A stretch of DNA of 64,000 nt from contig NC_080561.1 in NCBI RefSeq assembly GCF_030253575.1, positions 10,774,001-10,838,000 of the forward strand, written 5' to 3'. The stretch's first letter is position 1, and each line of letters opens with the position of its first letter. Positions 16,763 through 28,429 of this stretch are shown piece after piece. This stretch comes from Rhododendron vialii. Taxonomy: Eukaryota > Streptophyta > Magnoliopsida > Ericales > Ericaceae. Under the pieces are notes generated by a model that saw only the letters and a program-made list of their open reading frames with translations, did no database searches and was not told the origin of the DNA. The translations under genes and the position numbers were made by a program.

Positions 16763-17239
16763 AATTGATTTTTTTTTTTTTTGGAGGGTGTTTGTGGAGA
16801 ATGGAGAAATTTTTTGTAGTGAAAATCATGTTAAAAACACCCATTTATAGGTAAGGGAAAAAAAAGCCCGTTGCTGAATTGATCCGTTGATCAACGGTCA
16901 TAAGATCCGTTGGCTGATTGATCAACGGTCAACTAAAATGAACATACCCTCTCAACTTTACTCTCTCTCTCTGTCTCAACTTTACTCTCTTTCTCTCTCT
17001 GTCTCTACGAAACCAGTCGGTGGAAACCCACCCCCTCTCTCTCTCTCTGAACCAAAGGAGATGAAACCTCCCTCCCTTCTCTCTCTCTCTCTCGCACGCG
17101 TTGATATCTCTGTCTCTTACCGACTGTTCCCGTTGAATACCGAGATGAAACCCTAACTCCCCTATGTTGATGATCACCGACTGTTCCCGTTGATATCTCT
17201 GTCTCTCATTGGCGAGATCCCTCTCTCTCCCTCTCTCAC

Positions 17240-17270
<31 letters not shown>

Positions 17271-17592
17271 GATTCTGGCATTTTTTGGTCACTCCGACGA
17301 ATATTTGCAGAAACCGGCGATGAGGAACAAATTCCGGCCAACTATTCGGCGAATACAGGTAATTCCATTCGTCCATTTTTCTGGTATTGCAGTTGGATTT
17401 GATGATGTTTGATGACCTGTAATTTATAGCTGTAGCCAAAAAGGGATGGAAATATACATCTCCCTTTTTATCTATGCCATTTTACATCCAGATTTATGCT
17501 ATTTTACATCCCCATTGGAGGGATTTTTTTTGCATCCAGGTTCTATTATAAGTATACAACCCAGTTTTACATCCCCATTGGGGATGCTCTTA

Positions 17593-17832
17593 GAGTGAAT
17601 TCCAGAACGGAAAAAAAACCTCTTATTTTTTAATAACGTAATTTTAAGCTCAAAAATTATGAGTTTATTGAAATCTAAAAATATGTAATATGGATCTTGT
17701 TTGAAAGATCTCATTGAGATCTTTTATACGATGCAAAAAAAATTAAAAAATTATTTTTTATTTACATTATATTTGAATTTGAAAATATGAAATAAACTGT
17801 TTATTTTTTAATAAGGTTTTTGGAACGGGGCC
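17593..17832. mobile_element. Tourist-type MITE, copy 1
   Basis: About 240 bp between TTA at 17590-17592 and TTA at 17833-17835. The right end is TTGGAACGGGGCC; the left end (GAGTGAATTCCAGAACGG) is diverged. Shares most of its body with copy 2, for example GCTCAAAAATTATG, ATATGGATCTTG and GAGATCTTTTATACGATGCA. Its left TTA is also the right target duplication of the Harbinger transposon. Confidence 0.7.
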
Positions 17833-17846
17833 TTATATACCCCTTA

Positions 17847-18085
17847 GGCTCCGTTCCAGAAATCAAAATAAGTCCTTATTTTTTAAGAAGGCAATTTCAA
17901 GCTCAAAAATTATGGTTTTATTGAAATCTAAAAATATGCAATATGGATCTTGTATGGAAGATCTTGATGAGATCTTTTATACGATGCAAAAAAATTTGAA
18001 AAATTATTTTTCATTTACTTTATTTTTGAGTTTGAAAATATGAAATAAGCTGCTTATTTTTTAAGAAAGTTTCTAAAACGGAGCC
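17847..18085. mobile_element. Tourist-type MITE, copy 2
   Basis: Ends GGCTCCGTTCCAGAA and TTTCTAAAACGGAGCC, flanked by TTA (17844-17846 and 18086-18088). Same orientation as copy 1, with only 14 bp between the two. Non-coding, no transposase. Confidence 0.8.
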
Positions 18086-18399
18086 TTAATACCCCCGGCG
18101 GGAGAATTATTTGTGGGGAGGTTTTGGAGTGGTATTAAATAATACCCCCTCCTCTTCCATTTCAATCACAAAAAATAACCTTATCCCACGTTTTATCCCT
18201 CATCCAAACTAAGTACTCCACTATTTAATCCTCGTTTTCTAGTATCTCATCCAAGCCAACTACTTTTTAAACTCTTATCACATCAACGTGGGTTCATCAT
18301 TCTTACATAATATCCCTTACTATCTTATCCATTTTCTTAATTAATACCCTCAATTCTTTCCTCGCATCCAAACGGGCCCTAATAGTGAAAACCCTAAAA

Positions 18400-18602
18400 T
18401 GAAACTACATATATAGTCGGATATTCGGGGCGAATTGGAGATCGGATTGAGTTGGGGACAGACTTACCTCCAAATCCAACATGATACTTGAAATTTTTAA
18501 AAAAATAAAATCCGAATCCGTCCCAATATGTGAAAAATCTGATGCATTAGGAATGAATAACGGATCAATACGGACGGATAGGCTAAGATGGCCATCCCTA
18601 CA
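18400..18602. repeat. Degenerate TAGGGATGGCCAT-type element
   Basis: Read on the minus strand it begins TAGGGATGGCCATCTTAGCC and carries GGATCGGA/TCCGAATCC words, like the fragment at 9671-9845. It is probably an old hAT-like non-autonomous element. Confidence 0.4.
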
Positions 18603-18982
18603 TCTGTCTCACATTTTGAGTTATTGCACATGGTAGGGCGTCGTATCTACGCGTGCCGTAGGAACCACCCACGCGCTCTCTCCTTCATTTCCTCTTTATT
18701 ACCCCCAGCAACTTCCATTTTCTTTTTTTTTCTTGTTTTTATCGGCAAAAGAATCCTTTTTGTGTGAATCAGGACTAGCAAATTGGTCGTCAACGTCAAC
18801 GACCGGGCGAATATCTGAAATTCCATTGGAGAAACCAGAGAATTCTTTGGAGACAAACCCAAATGGAGAGAGAATCTTCGTGAAGCTTCTTCTCTTGTTA
18901 TCATCAAAGGGGTTCTTGTAGGGGTAGAGTTCAAATTATGCACCAATTGCCAACTCAATCCCATTGTTCTGCCTATCCTTCC

Positions 18983-19028
18983 ATGTCGATCTCCGGTATT
19001 CAGGGCCAACTCCTCGAAGTCACCGGTA

Positions 19029-19084
<56 letters not shown>

Positions 19085-22000
19085 AACATATATGTATCTA
19101 TATATTCTTTTAATCGCATCTCAATCAACAATTTTTAACCAGTTATTCGTATTAATTGGATTACAGTGGTTGGTTGCAACAAATTGAAGGACACAGAATG
19201 GATTTCGAGGCAAGACCCCTACGTTTGCCTCGAATACGGTAGCGCCAAGTTCCGTACCCGCACTTGCACAGGTTCGTACGCATGTGTGTGGGTGTGTGCG
19301 AGAGTTTTCAGATCTGATGTGTCTTTTGTTTTTTGAATTTTTTATTTGTGAATTTTGGAGAAATAGGTGTTGAATTTTGTACTATTTTGTTTGTGGAAAT
19401 CATAGACGGAGGCAAAAACCCTACGTTTCAAGAGAAATTCACGTTCACGCTGATCGAAGGGCTTCGGGAACTGAACGTTTTTGTTTGGAACAGCAATACC
19501 CTCACCTACGACGATTTCATTGGCAGTGGAAAGTTAGTTAATTGCTCTTTGCTTACGATTTATCAGCTCTTTTTTTTTTTTTTTTTGGCTAGGTTTAATC
19601 TTGAATTGGCTGATCACTCTTTTGCTGTGGGTACCAAAAGGGTTCAATTGCAAAAGGTGCTTTCTGAGGGATACGACGACAACTCTTCGCCGCTACAAAC
19701 TAAAACCGGCAGGTGGAAAACCTCTCTTCTCGGTTGCCATGTTTTCAATGATTTACAAGTATCAACTGGCTTAAGAGGTGTTTTGTTTGTTCGTTTTGGG
19801 AAGGAATGGAATGGGCATAAAGTCACCCAAATCGGTAAAGGATGATTCTATATTATCGATGCTCGTTAGTTGTGAAGTCCCTCAAAGGTCAAACCTGAGC
19901 TTAGTAGCTTGAAGCGGGGGCGAAAGCAGGAACGGGCGCGGGGAAGCGGAGACACCTAGAAGCTCCTTAGGTTGGGAGTGCCTAAGGAGTGTATATAGAT
20001 TATATAAAAAAATATATCTAAAATACCTTTAAATACTTAACCATTAATGGAAAAGTGATACTTATTGAAAATTTTTCCGATCTTAAAGTGTAATTATTGG
20101 AAGTTATATGTTCTCAATTTCGGATCAAAAAAAAAAAAATGTTCTCAATTTGCAAAACTTCTAGACTAATATGATTCTCATATTCTTATTTCCGCAATGA
20201 CATAACTCCCTTAAAAGTAAGAGAATAACTGCCTTAACGGCCTGAAAAGCTCCCATCTTTGTTAGGAGCGAGCTCCTGTCTTGAGGGGAGTGAGCTCCCG
20301 TCAAGCTCCCATCTTGGGAGTGCCGATTCAAGCTCCCATCTAGGGAGCACAGCCATTTGAGAAGGATCCTGCAACTAAGAACCTGAGGGTCCATTAATTA
20401 AGCTAAGCATTAGTTACTGTGTATGAGGTGAGCAGGAGTTGACAGCCATCGCACTGAATTATGAAAATCGCTAAACAAGTAAATAAGGATGAGCATTGCA
20501 AAGTGTTACCAAAAGACCAATATAGCAGGGCGAGGGATTCACCGAAACCATAAAGAGCAGATTGATTCCCGATAGAGCTTACATAAACGAAGTGTCCCGG
20601 AAGAGCTAGTAGTGTTTAGGAGTATTGCTACTTTGATTCAAAAAGTTAAGTACATTCTTTCAGTTGTTAGCGACCCGAACACAGGAGCATTTTTGATACC
20701 AAAGTAACCAAACACTGTCTAATAGGTTTTGGTGATTGTTGTGACCATATGTCAGTGCTTTAATAAGGTGTGTTCTGAGATTGTATAAGAGGTTGCCATG
20801 GGAATTGGCTGTAAAGGGTGGGGATTTGTGTTTCCAAAAGGACCTAAAAGAAGCAAGAATAAGGACAATTGTTGGCGTGCATACGCAGTGACCCATTGAA
20901 CACACCAACAAATACAATTTTGGGAACTTTTATGAGGTAGAGATTGTGTTTACAAGTTCGGTATGCTTTTTTAGTCAGGATGGCTTCATCTATGGTTCCT
21001 GGATGAGATAAGGTTCTTTTGCACTCCTTTGATCTTGTATTATTACACCATGCGACATTAATCTGACACTAAGTTGGGGGGGTGTTATTCAGGGAAAGAA
21101 TATGGAAAATAAACAGTACTCATAGCTTCTAAAGTGCTTCACCTAGTGCTTGTGGAGTTTTTTGCCCATTTGGTGGTTGAAATTAAGCAACTACCTTAAC
21201 TTGTTGAACTTTGCTCAAATTTAGTCTCGCATATGCTGGGAGAGCTGATAACATAAGGTTAACACAATTAGAGCTATGAATGAGAGCAAACAAAGAGCCG
21301 GTTCAAATAATTGGGTCACTAGGTAGTATATTCATAAAACTATTTAGATGTCATATCCCCTCAAACTCACTTAATAGGAATGGGTATTGTGTTTGTAATA
21401 TAGGTATTTTATTAGTGACAGCCGGCTCAGTTCCAAGGTTTTCCAGCCAATTTGACCTATGACCTTGGTGTATAGTCGTCATGGCTTGCTCCGGAGGACA
21501 ATTGACTCCTTTCAATAGCCCATTTCACTCCTTTCGATATCCCATTTCAATGATCAGAATATTTTTTCAGTGGTGTCATTGAAGAGCTTTTCAGAGACAA
21601 ATAGTCTGGTGACTTACTGCATGTCACTTAAACGATTTGTGGAAGTGGTGAAAGATTCAAAAACATTATAGCCTCATAGGTGATAGGCCGTAGTGCCAGG
21701 GTATGACATGCATGATTTACAGGAGAGTCTCTAATTACAGAATTTTGGTTAGATGTCTGAGCAATAGCTCTACAGAAGAGTCTCTACTGTGTAACCAGAT
21801 GTGATATGCCAACAATTTCGAGTTGGAGGTGGTAAGCATAAGATGGGAATATTAGCTAAATACTGCAGCACATAGTTTCTGATAAGAGAATTAAAACTTA
21901 AGCTAAACAGTCAATGGAAAGAGTAGAAGAAAGGCCTTCCCCTCGTAGCTAGTACAGGGTATGTCTTCAGAAGGAGATCGTGTTGGAAGCTGGGTCTGTA

Positions 22001-22887
22001 AATTTCAGAAGGAGAAATGGCCTTCCCACCATCTTTATTCTTTCATTGTGAGGGAAGGGAGGAGCATGTTGTTGGGGTATGGTAGGCTTCATTTGCTTCC
22101 TGAAATCTCTCGAACTGAGGAGTTCTATTCTGACAATATTCTGACTTCCTAAAAGACATGTCATGATATCTGGATTTTGGCCTATTTGGATTAGGAACAT
22201 TTTATACACATTCTAATGCTTCTTTCCTCCTTGACAGGCATGCAGGAGAAGTTAGACTCATCTTGCATTATGCCAATGCCAATGCCAATGTAAGCTCCAT
22301 CTTGTATACTTTATTCTTGTTAATTATGTACGATTTCCATTACCCAATTGTGAATTTAATAGTTCTCTGGTCAGGAACGTTATAATGAAGGTTCTTTATG
22401 TGCTTAGTCTAACTTGGGCACTTTTATGTTGTTGCAGAAGCCAGCAACAAGCTATGCTCCATCAGCTCCACCATATGTAGCACCATCTGCCCCCCAAGTC
22501 TCTATGTACTCCACACCACCACCAGCATCTTCAGGTTTTTATCCACCACGAGCTACTGCTTACCCACCACCACCGTCAGCGTATGCTTCATACCCACCAA
22601 AGTCAAGCCCTTATCCATCAACACCTTACGCTCCTCCTCAGCCATCTGCTTATCCTCCACCATACCCACCGCCTTCAGCTTATCCCCCTCCATACCCAGC
22701 GCCTTCAGCTTATCCCCCTCCACCATATCCGCCACCCCCGCATAGCTCGCCCTATCCTCCTCCTCCTGGTAACTCTTCTTTTCTTAAAATCATTCTTACT
22801 CTATCTACCATGTCATGATTTACCCAATCTTTAATTTTCTTTCAAACAGGTCCGTTTCCTGGAATCTATCCTCCACCACCCTACTGA
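18983..22887 (+). CDS. C2-domain protein with Pro/Tyr-rich C-terminal tail
   Basis: Seven exons: 18983-19025, 19167-19271, 19406-19532, 19641-19712, 22238-22289, 22438-22768, 22850-22887; 255 aa; splice phases agree throughout. Residues 1-130 form one C2 domain, a Ca2+/phospholipid-binding fold: MSISGIQGQLLEVTVVGCNK, DPYVCLEYGSAKFRTRT, NPTFQEKFTFTL, DDFIGSGKVQLQKVLSEGYD, HAGEVRLILHYANA. The loop usually carrying WDxD reads WNSN, so calcium binding may be weak. The remainder is a low-complexity tail of PSAYPPPYPPP-like repeats ending PPPPY. This matches the SRC2/elicitor-responsive-like C2 family of plants, thought to act at membranes in stress signalling. An upstream in-frame ATG at 18938 is less likely as the start. 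The exon-4 acceptor (accaaaag) lacks a strong pyrimidine tract; an alternative in-frame acceptor lies near 19600. Intron 4 is 2.5 kb. Confidence 0.88.
19027..19083 (+). repeat. (CT)n microsatellite at the start of intron 1
   Basis: About 26 CT units begin a few bases after the exon-1 donor of the C2 gene. Similar CT tracts sit in the 5' regions of several other genes in the window. Confidence 0.95.
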
Positions 22888-24282
22888 GGCAAAGCTCCAA
22901 TCTATCCAGATTTTGTGATGGTTGACTTCCCATCCTCTCAAACCCCGAGGTTGCAACGCTCCTCTTGACAAAGTCTTCTGGGGCTTGTTAATGTCATCCC
23001 TGATATATTGTAGTTTTAGTATGGTGACGTGTGTTTCCCCTTGGTGGTTATTTCAATTGCCCTTGTTGCAAGGGCATTTCATTTTAATTTTGCCGGCAAG
23101 GTGTGGTGATATTAAATGGTGGTCAATGCTCACTAGGTTGAGTTGTTTGTAAACACCCTTTGTTTAAGCTTGGTTTGTGGAAACACATAAAACTTGAATG
23201 TCTGGTTGCAGATTGGTAAGTGGTTTGTCATTATTCATCTCTATAGCGTATCTTGTCCCATTTTTTAGTATGAAAAAGAGGAACAACAATACCTCCTCAT
23301 GCTTTGAAGAGCAAGAAGACTCCTTTTTGTTCAAGTTTGGATGTGCATAATTGGATTCTCGAGTCGTCTAACTCTCATTGGAAGTACTTGAACCGGACAG
23401 ATATTCACACTGATGGAGGAGTTAAGTTTATTTGGTTTGTGTGAAAATGCCTTGATGAGAAGTAGAGGTTATTTCCGCAAGAAAGCATGATTCAATATCC
23501 TTGTGGACATAATGGCCCACAAACGAGCATAGCAAAACATTTCTCAAAAGACAAGCATGTTAATAATCTTATGTATTCTGATAATGAGTACTGAAGAATA
23601 GAGCACCAAAAAATTCTTTCCTTTCTGTTGAGTAGGGTTTGGAATTGGATTTTGAGTCTAACCCTAACCAGACACTGTCCAGAGGCCAATGGAGCAACAT
23701 TCTAACAAAAGGGAGAAAACAACTAATGTTAGTAATTCCATGTGCCTCCAGAGGAGGGGCACAAATGAAGAAAGTTGAGCTATGCAAGGTTAAAAAAAAT
23801 GACCAAAAAATAGCAAACAAACGTCGCACAAGTGCCCAACAATACAATTCTAAAACCTAAGGGATACGCAACCAACAATACAAAAAGTAACCCATTCATT
23901 CAAGTAATGCATCAAGTGAACCAGAACATGAAATACCAAGGGCAGCACAAGATGGTCTAAACAGAGCCTGCATTAAGACAATATCCTAGGTAAATGCACT
24001 CCTGCTGCTGCTGCTGCTTTTTTTTTTGGAACAGAGAAATGGGTAAATGCACTTCAAGCGAGCTTAATTCAAAAGCATGAAACACGTTCAGCTAGACAAG
24101 TGCAATAAGTTAATTGTTACCATAAGTTTGAAAACAGAATACAGACGATAAAATTAGTATCCTTAACTACTCACGAACTTGCAGGGAGCAGCGAGCCACA
24201 ACGATTCAAGCACATCTCAGAAAAGAAAAGGAAGTAATTTGAATATCCTAAACCAACCAAGGATTCTGGTCAGACAAACAGA
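22888..24282. other. Space between the convergent C2 and RPB3 genes
   Basis: The two genes point toward each other, so this 1.4 kb should hold both 3' UTRs. No further gene is recognised. A short (CTG)n tract precedes a poly-T run at about 24004-24025. Confidence 0.5.
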
Positions 24283-27200
24283 TTACCCTCCTCGCATATG
24301 TGCACCCAGCTCACCAAACTGTTCATCCGCTTCTACGGTATCCTCCGATAGGCGTACTGCATCCAGCTTTTGTTTGAGAATATCTATTGCATTGGACACC
24401 AGCTGAGAAGCTTTGATAGCGCCAGTTGATTCCACCGTGAATATAAAACTGTCTTCTTTGGCATATATCTCTACTAATCCTGGCTTCCCCATCGCCTCTG
24501 CTTTCTTGATCACTTCATCATCGTATGCATATGCCTCAGGATCAACGACTACAACCTGGCAGAAAACAAAAATTATCAACAGTTCCTGTCAGGCCGTCAC
24601 TTGGGTTGGAAAGCAACATTCAAAAACAAATGCATTTGAAAAACAGAATCCACAGAAACAGGTATTTGTAGCATCCACAGAAAATGTTAAGGAAACAAGT
24701 TGTTTCTTATGTACATGAGTTGTTGTTTGTTCCATGGAGATGCAGTTGGATGAGCATCAATTCGTTTAACTGCCATTCCTAACAGTGCAGACAGCCAGAC
24801 ACAACAAGATTGTTGCAATGTTGAAATCCTTCCAACCGATAAGATAGGACAAAATGTAGTAGTCCTGTACTCATGTTCAATAGAAAAGCCAACATAATAA
24901 CTGGTTTTGAGATAATCATATCACACATACACACTGACACATGAATACCCAGGATTAAGAAAGCATCCAAATGACCTTCTAAATAATTAGGAGAATGTTT
25001 TCCTCTCTTATATGAAATTACTGATGGAAATAAGTTTGACAAGACTGCCCATGTCACATAAGTAGGTTGCACCATTCAATACTCCAAGCTAAAATACAAC
25101 CCCAGGGTAAAATTAACAGAAATGTTTGGTCACGTTACCATAAATTACATTGCATGTCTAAAGTAATAGAACAAATATGAGAAATAAATTTCCATCCGCC
25201 TAAGCAATCATCAAACCAGTGAGCACAGTGTGGAGCTTAGAAAGTTAGAAACATTAAAATACTGATTACTCAAAGGGGAGAACACAATGTTAGACCCAAT
25301 AACCCTAAAAATCAGTTGTAAGAACCCAACTGATAAATGCCAAACCGTGCAATTAGTCTCAGGGGCATTGAAATGTTACTGTTGCAACAACATAAGCACA
25401 ATGAAATTTCAAACAACCTGCTGAGAGGGTGCATCAATGTCAAACACTTTGGTTGGACTACTGTCAACCCAACCCTGTTTCTCCTCCAGTGTTAAAGTAT
25501 CCATCATATCTTCATTGATATGAATCTCCGGCTCATACATAAAAGTAACAGTTGCTGCAGGTGACCATTTGGCATGGTCTTTTCCAATGCCTTTTCTGGC
25601 TATGGCTCTCAGCCTCAGTTCTTGCCCACGGCGTAATTTCACGATGATAATTCCCCTGCATAAACAGTATACAAGTAAATTAGTAATTACTCAGTCCTCC
25701 CAGAGTACCACTCCTACCATGTAATCCCAAGTCCTCCCAGCAACTAATATGGAGGGTGGGATGCAATGACTCACTTTTGTTGGGTAGTGGGGAGACAAGG
25801 GGTGACCATTTAGTGTGAGTGGCGATCATTCGTTTGTCAAGAATAGCATGTAGGCAAACATTGTACTGCGGGCATTGTCTACTTGTTACTCCTGCAGCTG
25901 TTAATAATTTTCCTGACTATAAAACTACTCTCAAGTTTGACCATTCAGAATTCTGTTGAAAATTGCATAGTTGGATAAAGCCTATGAGTTGATCACAACG
26001 AAATCTAAGAAACCTGACAACAACGAAGATCTCTGAGAAAAAAATCAAAGAAAACACATAGGAAAAATATTTTGAGGTAGTTTAGGATCGCAAAAACGAA
26101 GTACGCCACGATTCAAAAATGAATTCCATAATATAAATGGCTAGTGGACTGTTTGTTCTGAGTGATTTGGTGACAAACAATAAGAAACGAAGGGCAAAAA
26201 ATTAACCCTCTCCCATGTTTAGATTCTGAATTAGGTGGAATCTGGTAAGAAAGGAGGGAATTACACATTTCTTATCTACCAGGTTTGTTTTTCACTATTT
26301 TTTGTGAGAAATAAGGTCTGTATGTTTACAAGTACTAAACTGCCCATGAAAATACATGTATCCTATCTCTCAATGCACGCATTGCTTTCCACAATCCGTT
26401 ATTCAAGTCTTTTCTCATGCATCGCTAAACTACCCAGCAAAATACAAGTGAAGAAAGGAAATGCCACATCTATCCCTTCCTCTCATGCATTACTATCTAG
26501 CTCATCCAAACTTAAGAAAACACAAAAACAGTGAGAAAGGGAGAGAAACAATGTAGGGATTTCAAACCAAATGGTGAGAAACCTAAATGGACCAACAAAA
26601 TTCGCTTTTCCTCCATTTGTCATCCTTTCTCCCCATTTCTCACTTCTTTTAGTTATCCAAACAAGTGATAGGCTTCAAAGTTGTAAGCTTTCTGATAACA
26701 CCAATAAGGCAATCATATACATACAACTTCTATTCCATTATGCTACCATTGAATTTTTAACTCCAGCTATGCCGTGCTTAGAGTCTTTATCTTTTTTACA
26801 GCCGGTCCCAAGCCCAGATAAAGGAGGTGGGTTGTGTGTTAGATCCTTATGACATGAATCCTAATATGAATACAAGAGCCATCATCCCAATAGGTTCGGT
26901 TTGGTTTGGTTTTTATTGAATTTTTCTGTGGCATTTTAAAGATATTGCTCGAATATCATTAAGAAAGCAGCGCATGAACTCCAAATCCAAAGAAAAAAAC
27001 ATGGGTACCTCTGTTCAGAATTCTCAATACCAGATCCAGAATCCGAGAAATCGACAGGAACAACCGTATGGTCGGAGCTGTACAAGTCCTTGCTCGTGAC
27101 GTCTAGGGTTTGGTCGTTGATGCACTTGGCCCTGAGGTGGAACTCGACGGAGCAGAACTCGCACTGGCCGTCGCCGTCGCAGGCGTCGCAGTCGCGGGAG

Positions 27201-27457
27201 AAGCGCATGGACATGGCGCGGTCGCTGGTGAGGGGGATGAGGCCGAGGCGGTGGGCGATGAACTCGTCGTTGAGGACGGAGGAGTTGACCTCGATCTCGA
27301 CGAGGTCGATGGCCACGGTGGGGACCTCCGCGATCATCACGCGCCGGAGGGCGTTGGCCAGGGAGGCGTCGGTGGAGTGGAGCTCGAACTTGCAATAGTC
27401 GTCTTTCAGCTCGCGGATTTTTACTGTGGGGAATCGCTGGTATGATGCGCCCTCCAT
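24283..27457 (-). CDS. NRPB3: DNA-directed RNA polymerase II subunit RPB3
   Basis: Three exons on the minus strand: 27457-27009, 25655-25418, 24555-24283; 319 aa, the family's usual length. RPB3 pairs with RPB11 to form the alpha-like assembly platform of Pol II in the nucleus. Visible marks: start [20 protein letters not shown]; alpha-type dimerisation segment [20 protein letters not shown]; a four-Cys zinc-binding element in [33 protein letters not shown]; and conserved C-terminal segments [16 protein letters not shown] and [14 protein letters not shown]. The in-frame upstream ATG at 27499 would add only an Arg/Glu repeat coded by a (CT)n tract in the leader and was rejected. Exon 1 is strikingly GC-rich relative to its surroundings, so the opposite strand shows long open frames that are shadows. 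Intact and presumably essential. Confidence 0.97.
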
Positions 27458-27465
27458 TGCTTCGT

Positions 27466-27496
<31 letters not shown>

Positions 27497-28429
27497 CACT
27501 GTGGCCTGTGAAGTCTAAACCCTTGGTTTTGGGGGGATTGGGGTTTTTGTTTGTGCTACCTAGACCCAAACAAACTCACACGGTTTGTGTCGGGTTTTTT
27601 TTTTATAGAAAATTAGAGGCCGCCCTTGTTTTTTAGCATCGGTTTGAACTCAATCCTGAATATTATTTTCGAACCTTATTTCCGAACCTGCATAGGCTCG
27701 GATATGTTATATACTTTTTTGCCCTTTTTATTCCGCCTCTTGACTAAATATCTCCATCATCAACAAATCCTCTCTCTCTCATCTCGATCTCACCACCACC
27801 ACCACTGATACCAGATTCCCATTCAAGAATAGATTATCCGACGGCCGTTCAAGAACAGATCGTTCAAGAATGGACGTGAAGTTGAACTCTTTTTTTCTCT
27901 CATTCGAACGAACAGTAGAAAAGTTGAATAGCACTCAAACAATGAGGCTTCAAATCGTTCGCCAAGCCGAAGCGAGCTCAACCGCCGACAAAGTGCCGGA
28001 GAACCCCTCGATGGGGATGTGGCAATTTGGATCCGAGACGGCGGAGGAGTTGCTGCATGCCATGACAGTCGTCTCGATCGAAGTCGGTGCACAATATTTC
28101 TCTAAACTCAGAGATGATGTTCGTTTCAAACTCTAAACTCACCTGCATTCTCTCTCTCTCTCTCTCTCTCTCTTTATGTTCAAGAAGGAGACAGAGTAGA
28201 TGAACAATTATCAAACCCAAACCAAGAAAAGCAAACGAATTGAAAAAGTTTTTGTGGACTTTATTAGGTAGGTACAGAGAAATGGTGGCGGAGGATTTTC
28301 TCTATTTTCTTTTAAATATTTTAATTTTTGGCCTTAGTTTTTTATTATTATTACTACACTTGGTTAGATTTTAGCTGAGTGTTACGAATTTGTTTAATTT
28401 TTTGGTACTTCTCAAAATTGTTTAATTTT
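27458..28429. other. Upstream region of RPB3, weak reading frame only
   Basis: Contains the CT-rich RPB3 leader (27468-27496) and a second (CT)n tract at 28148-28172. An 88-codon plus-strand frame at 27870-28136 (MDVKLNSFFLSFERTVEKLN...) matches no family known to me and has no supporting context; it is left unannotated. Confidence 0.45.

Larger units (their letters stand above)
11540..17589 (+). mobile_element. PIF/Harbinger transposon with transposase and Myb-like genes
   Basis: The ends GAGCATCCCCAATGGGGATG and its reverse complement match for 22 bp, and TTA flanks each side (11537-11539 and 17590-17592), the diagnostic PIF/Harbinger target. Length is 6,050 bp, of which about 1.94 kb is a later insertion. 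It carries two convergent genes with stops about 200 bp apart: a transposase (+) and an ORF1 Myb/SANT-like protein (-). The left subterminal zone (11870-12090) has tandem CATTTACTCTCATCTACTCT-like units, and the right one (16930-17275) has CT-rich tracts. The perfectly matching ends point to fairly recent movement, followed by inactivation. Confidence 0.9.
11395..18379. mobile_element. Tourist-like element (outer shell of a nested stack)
   Basis: Left end GGGGTCGTTTGGATGAGGG and right end CTCGCATCCAAACGGGCCC are inverted repeats of the Tourist (PIF/Harbinger MITE) style, flanked by TAA on both sides (11392-11394 and 18380-18382). The element's own DNA is about 142 bp on the left and about 290 bp on the right. 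Everything else is later insertion: a PIF/Harbinger transposon and two smaller MITEs. Confidence 0.8.

Noticed and set aside
27024-27569. Long Arg/Pro-rich and Val/Glu-rich frames over RPB3 exon 1 on both strands
   Set aside because: They are shadows of a GC-rich exon; only the frame encoding RPB3 shows family conservation.
27870-28136. 88-codon plus-strand frame
   Set aside because: No recognisable domain, unusual context, and length expected by chance.
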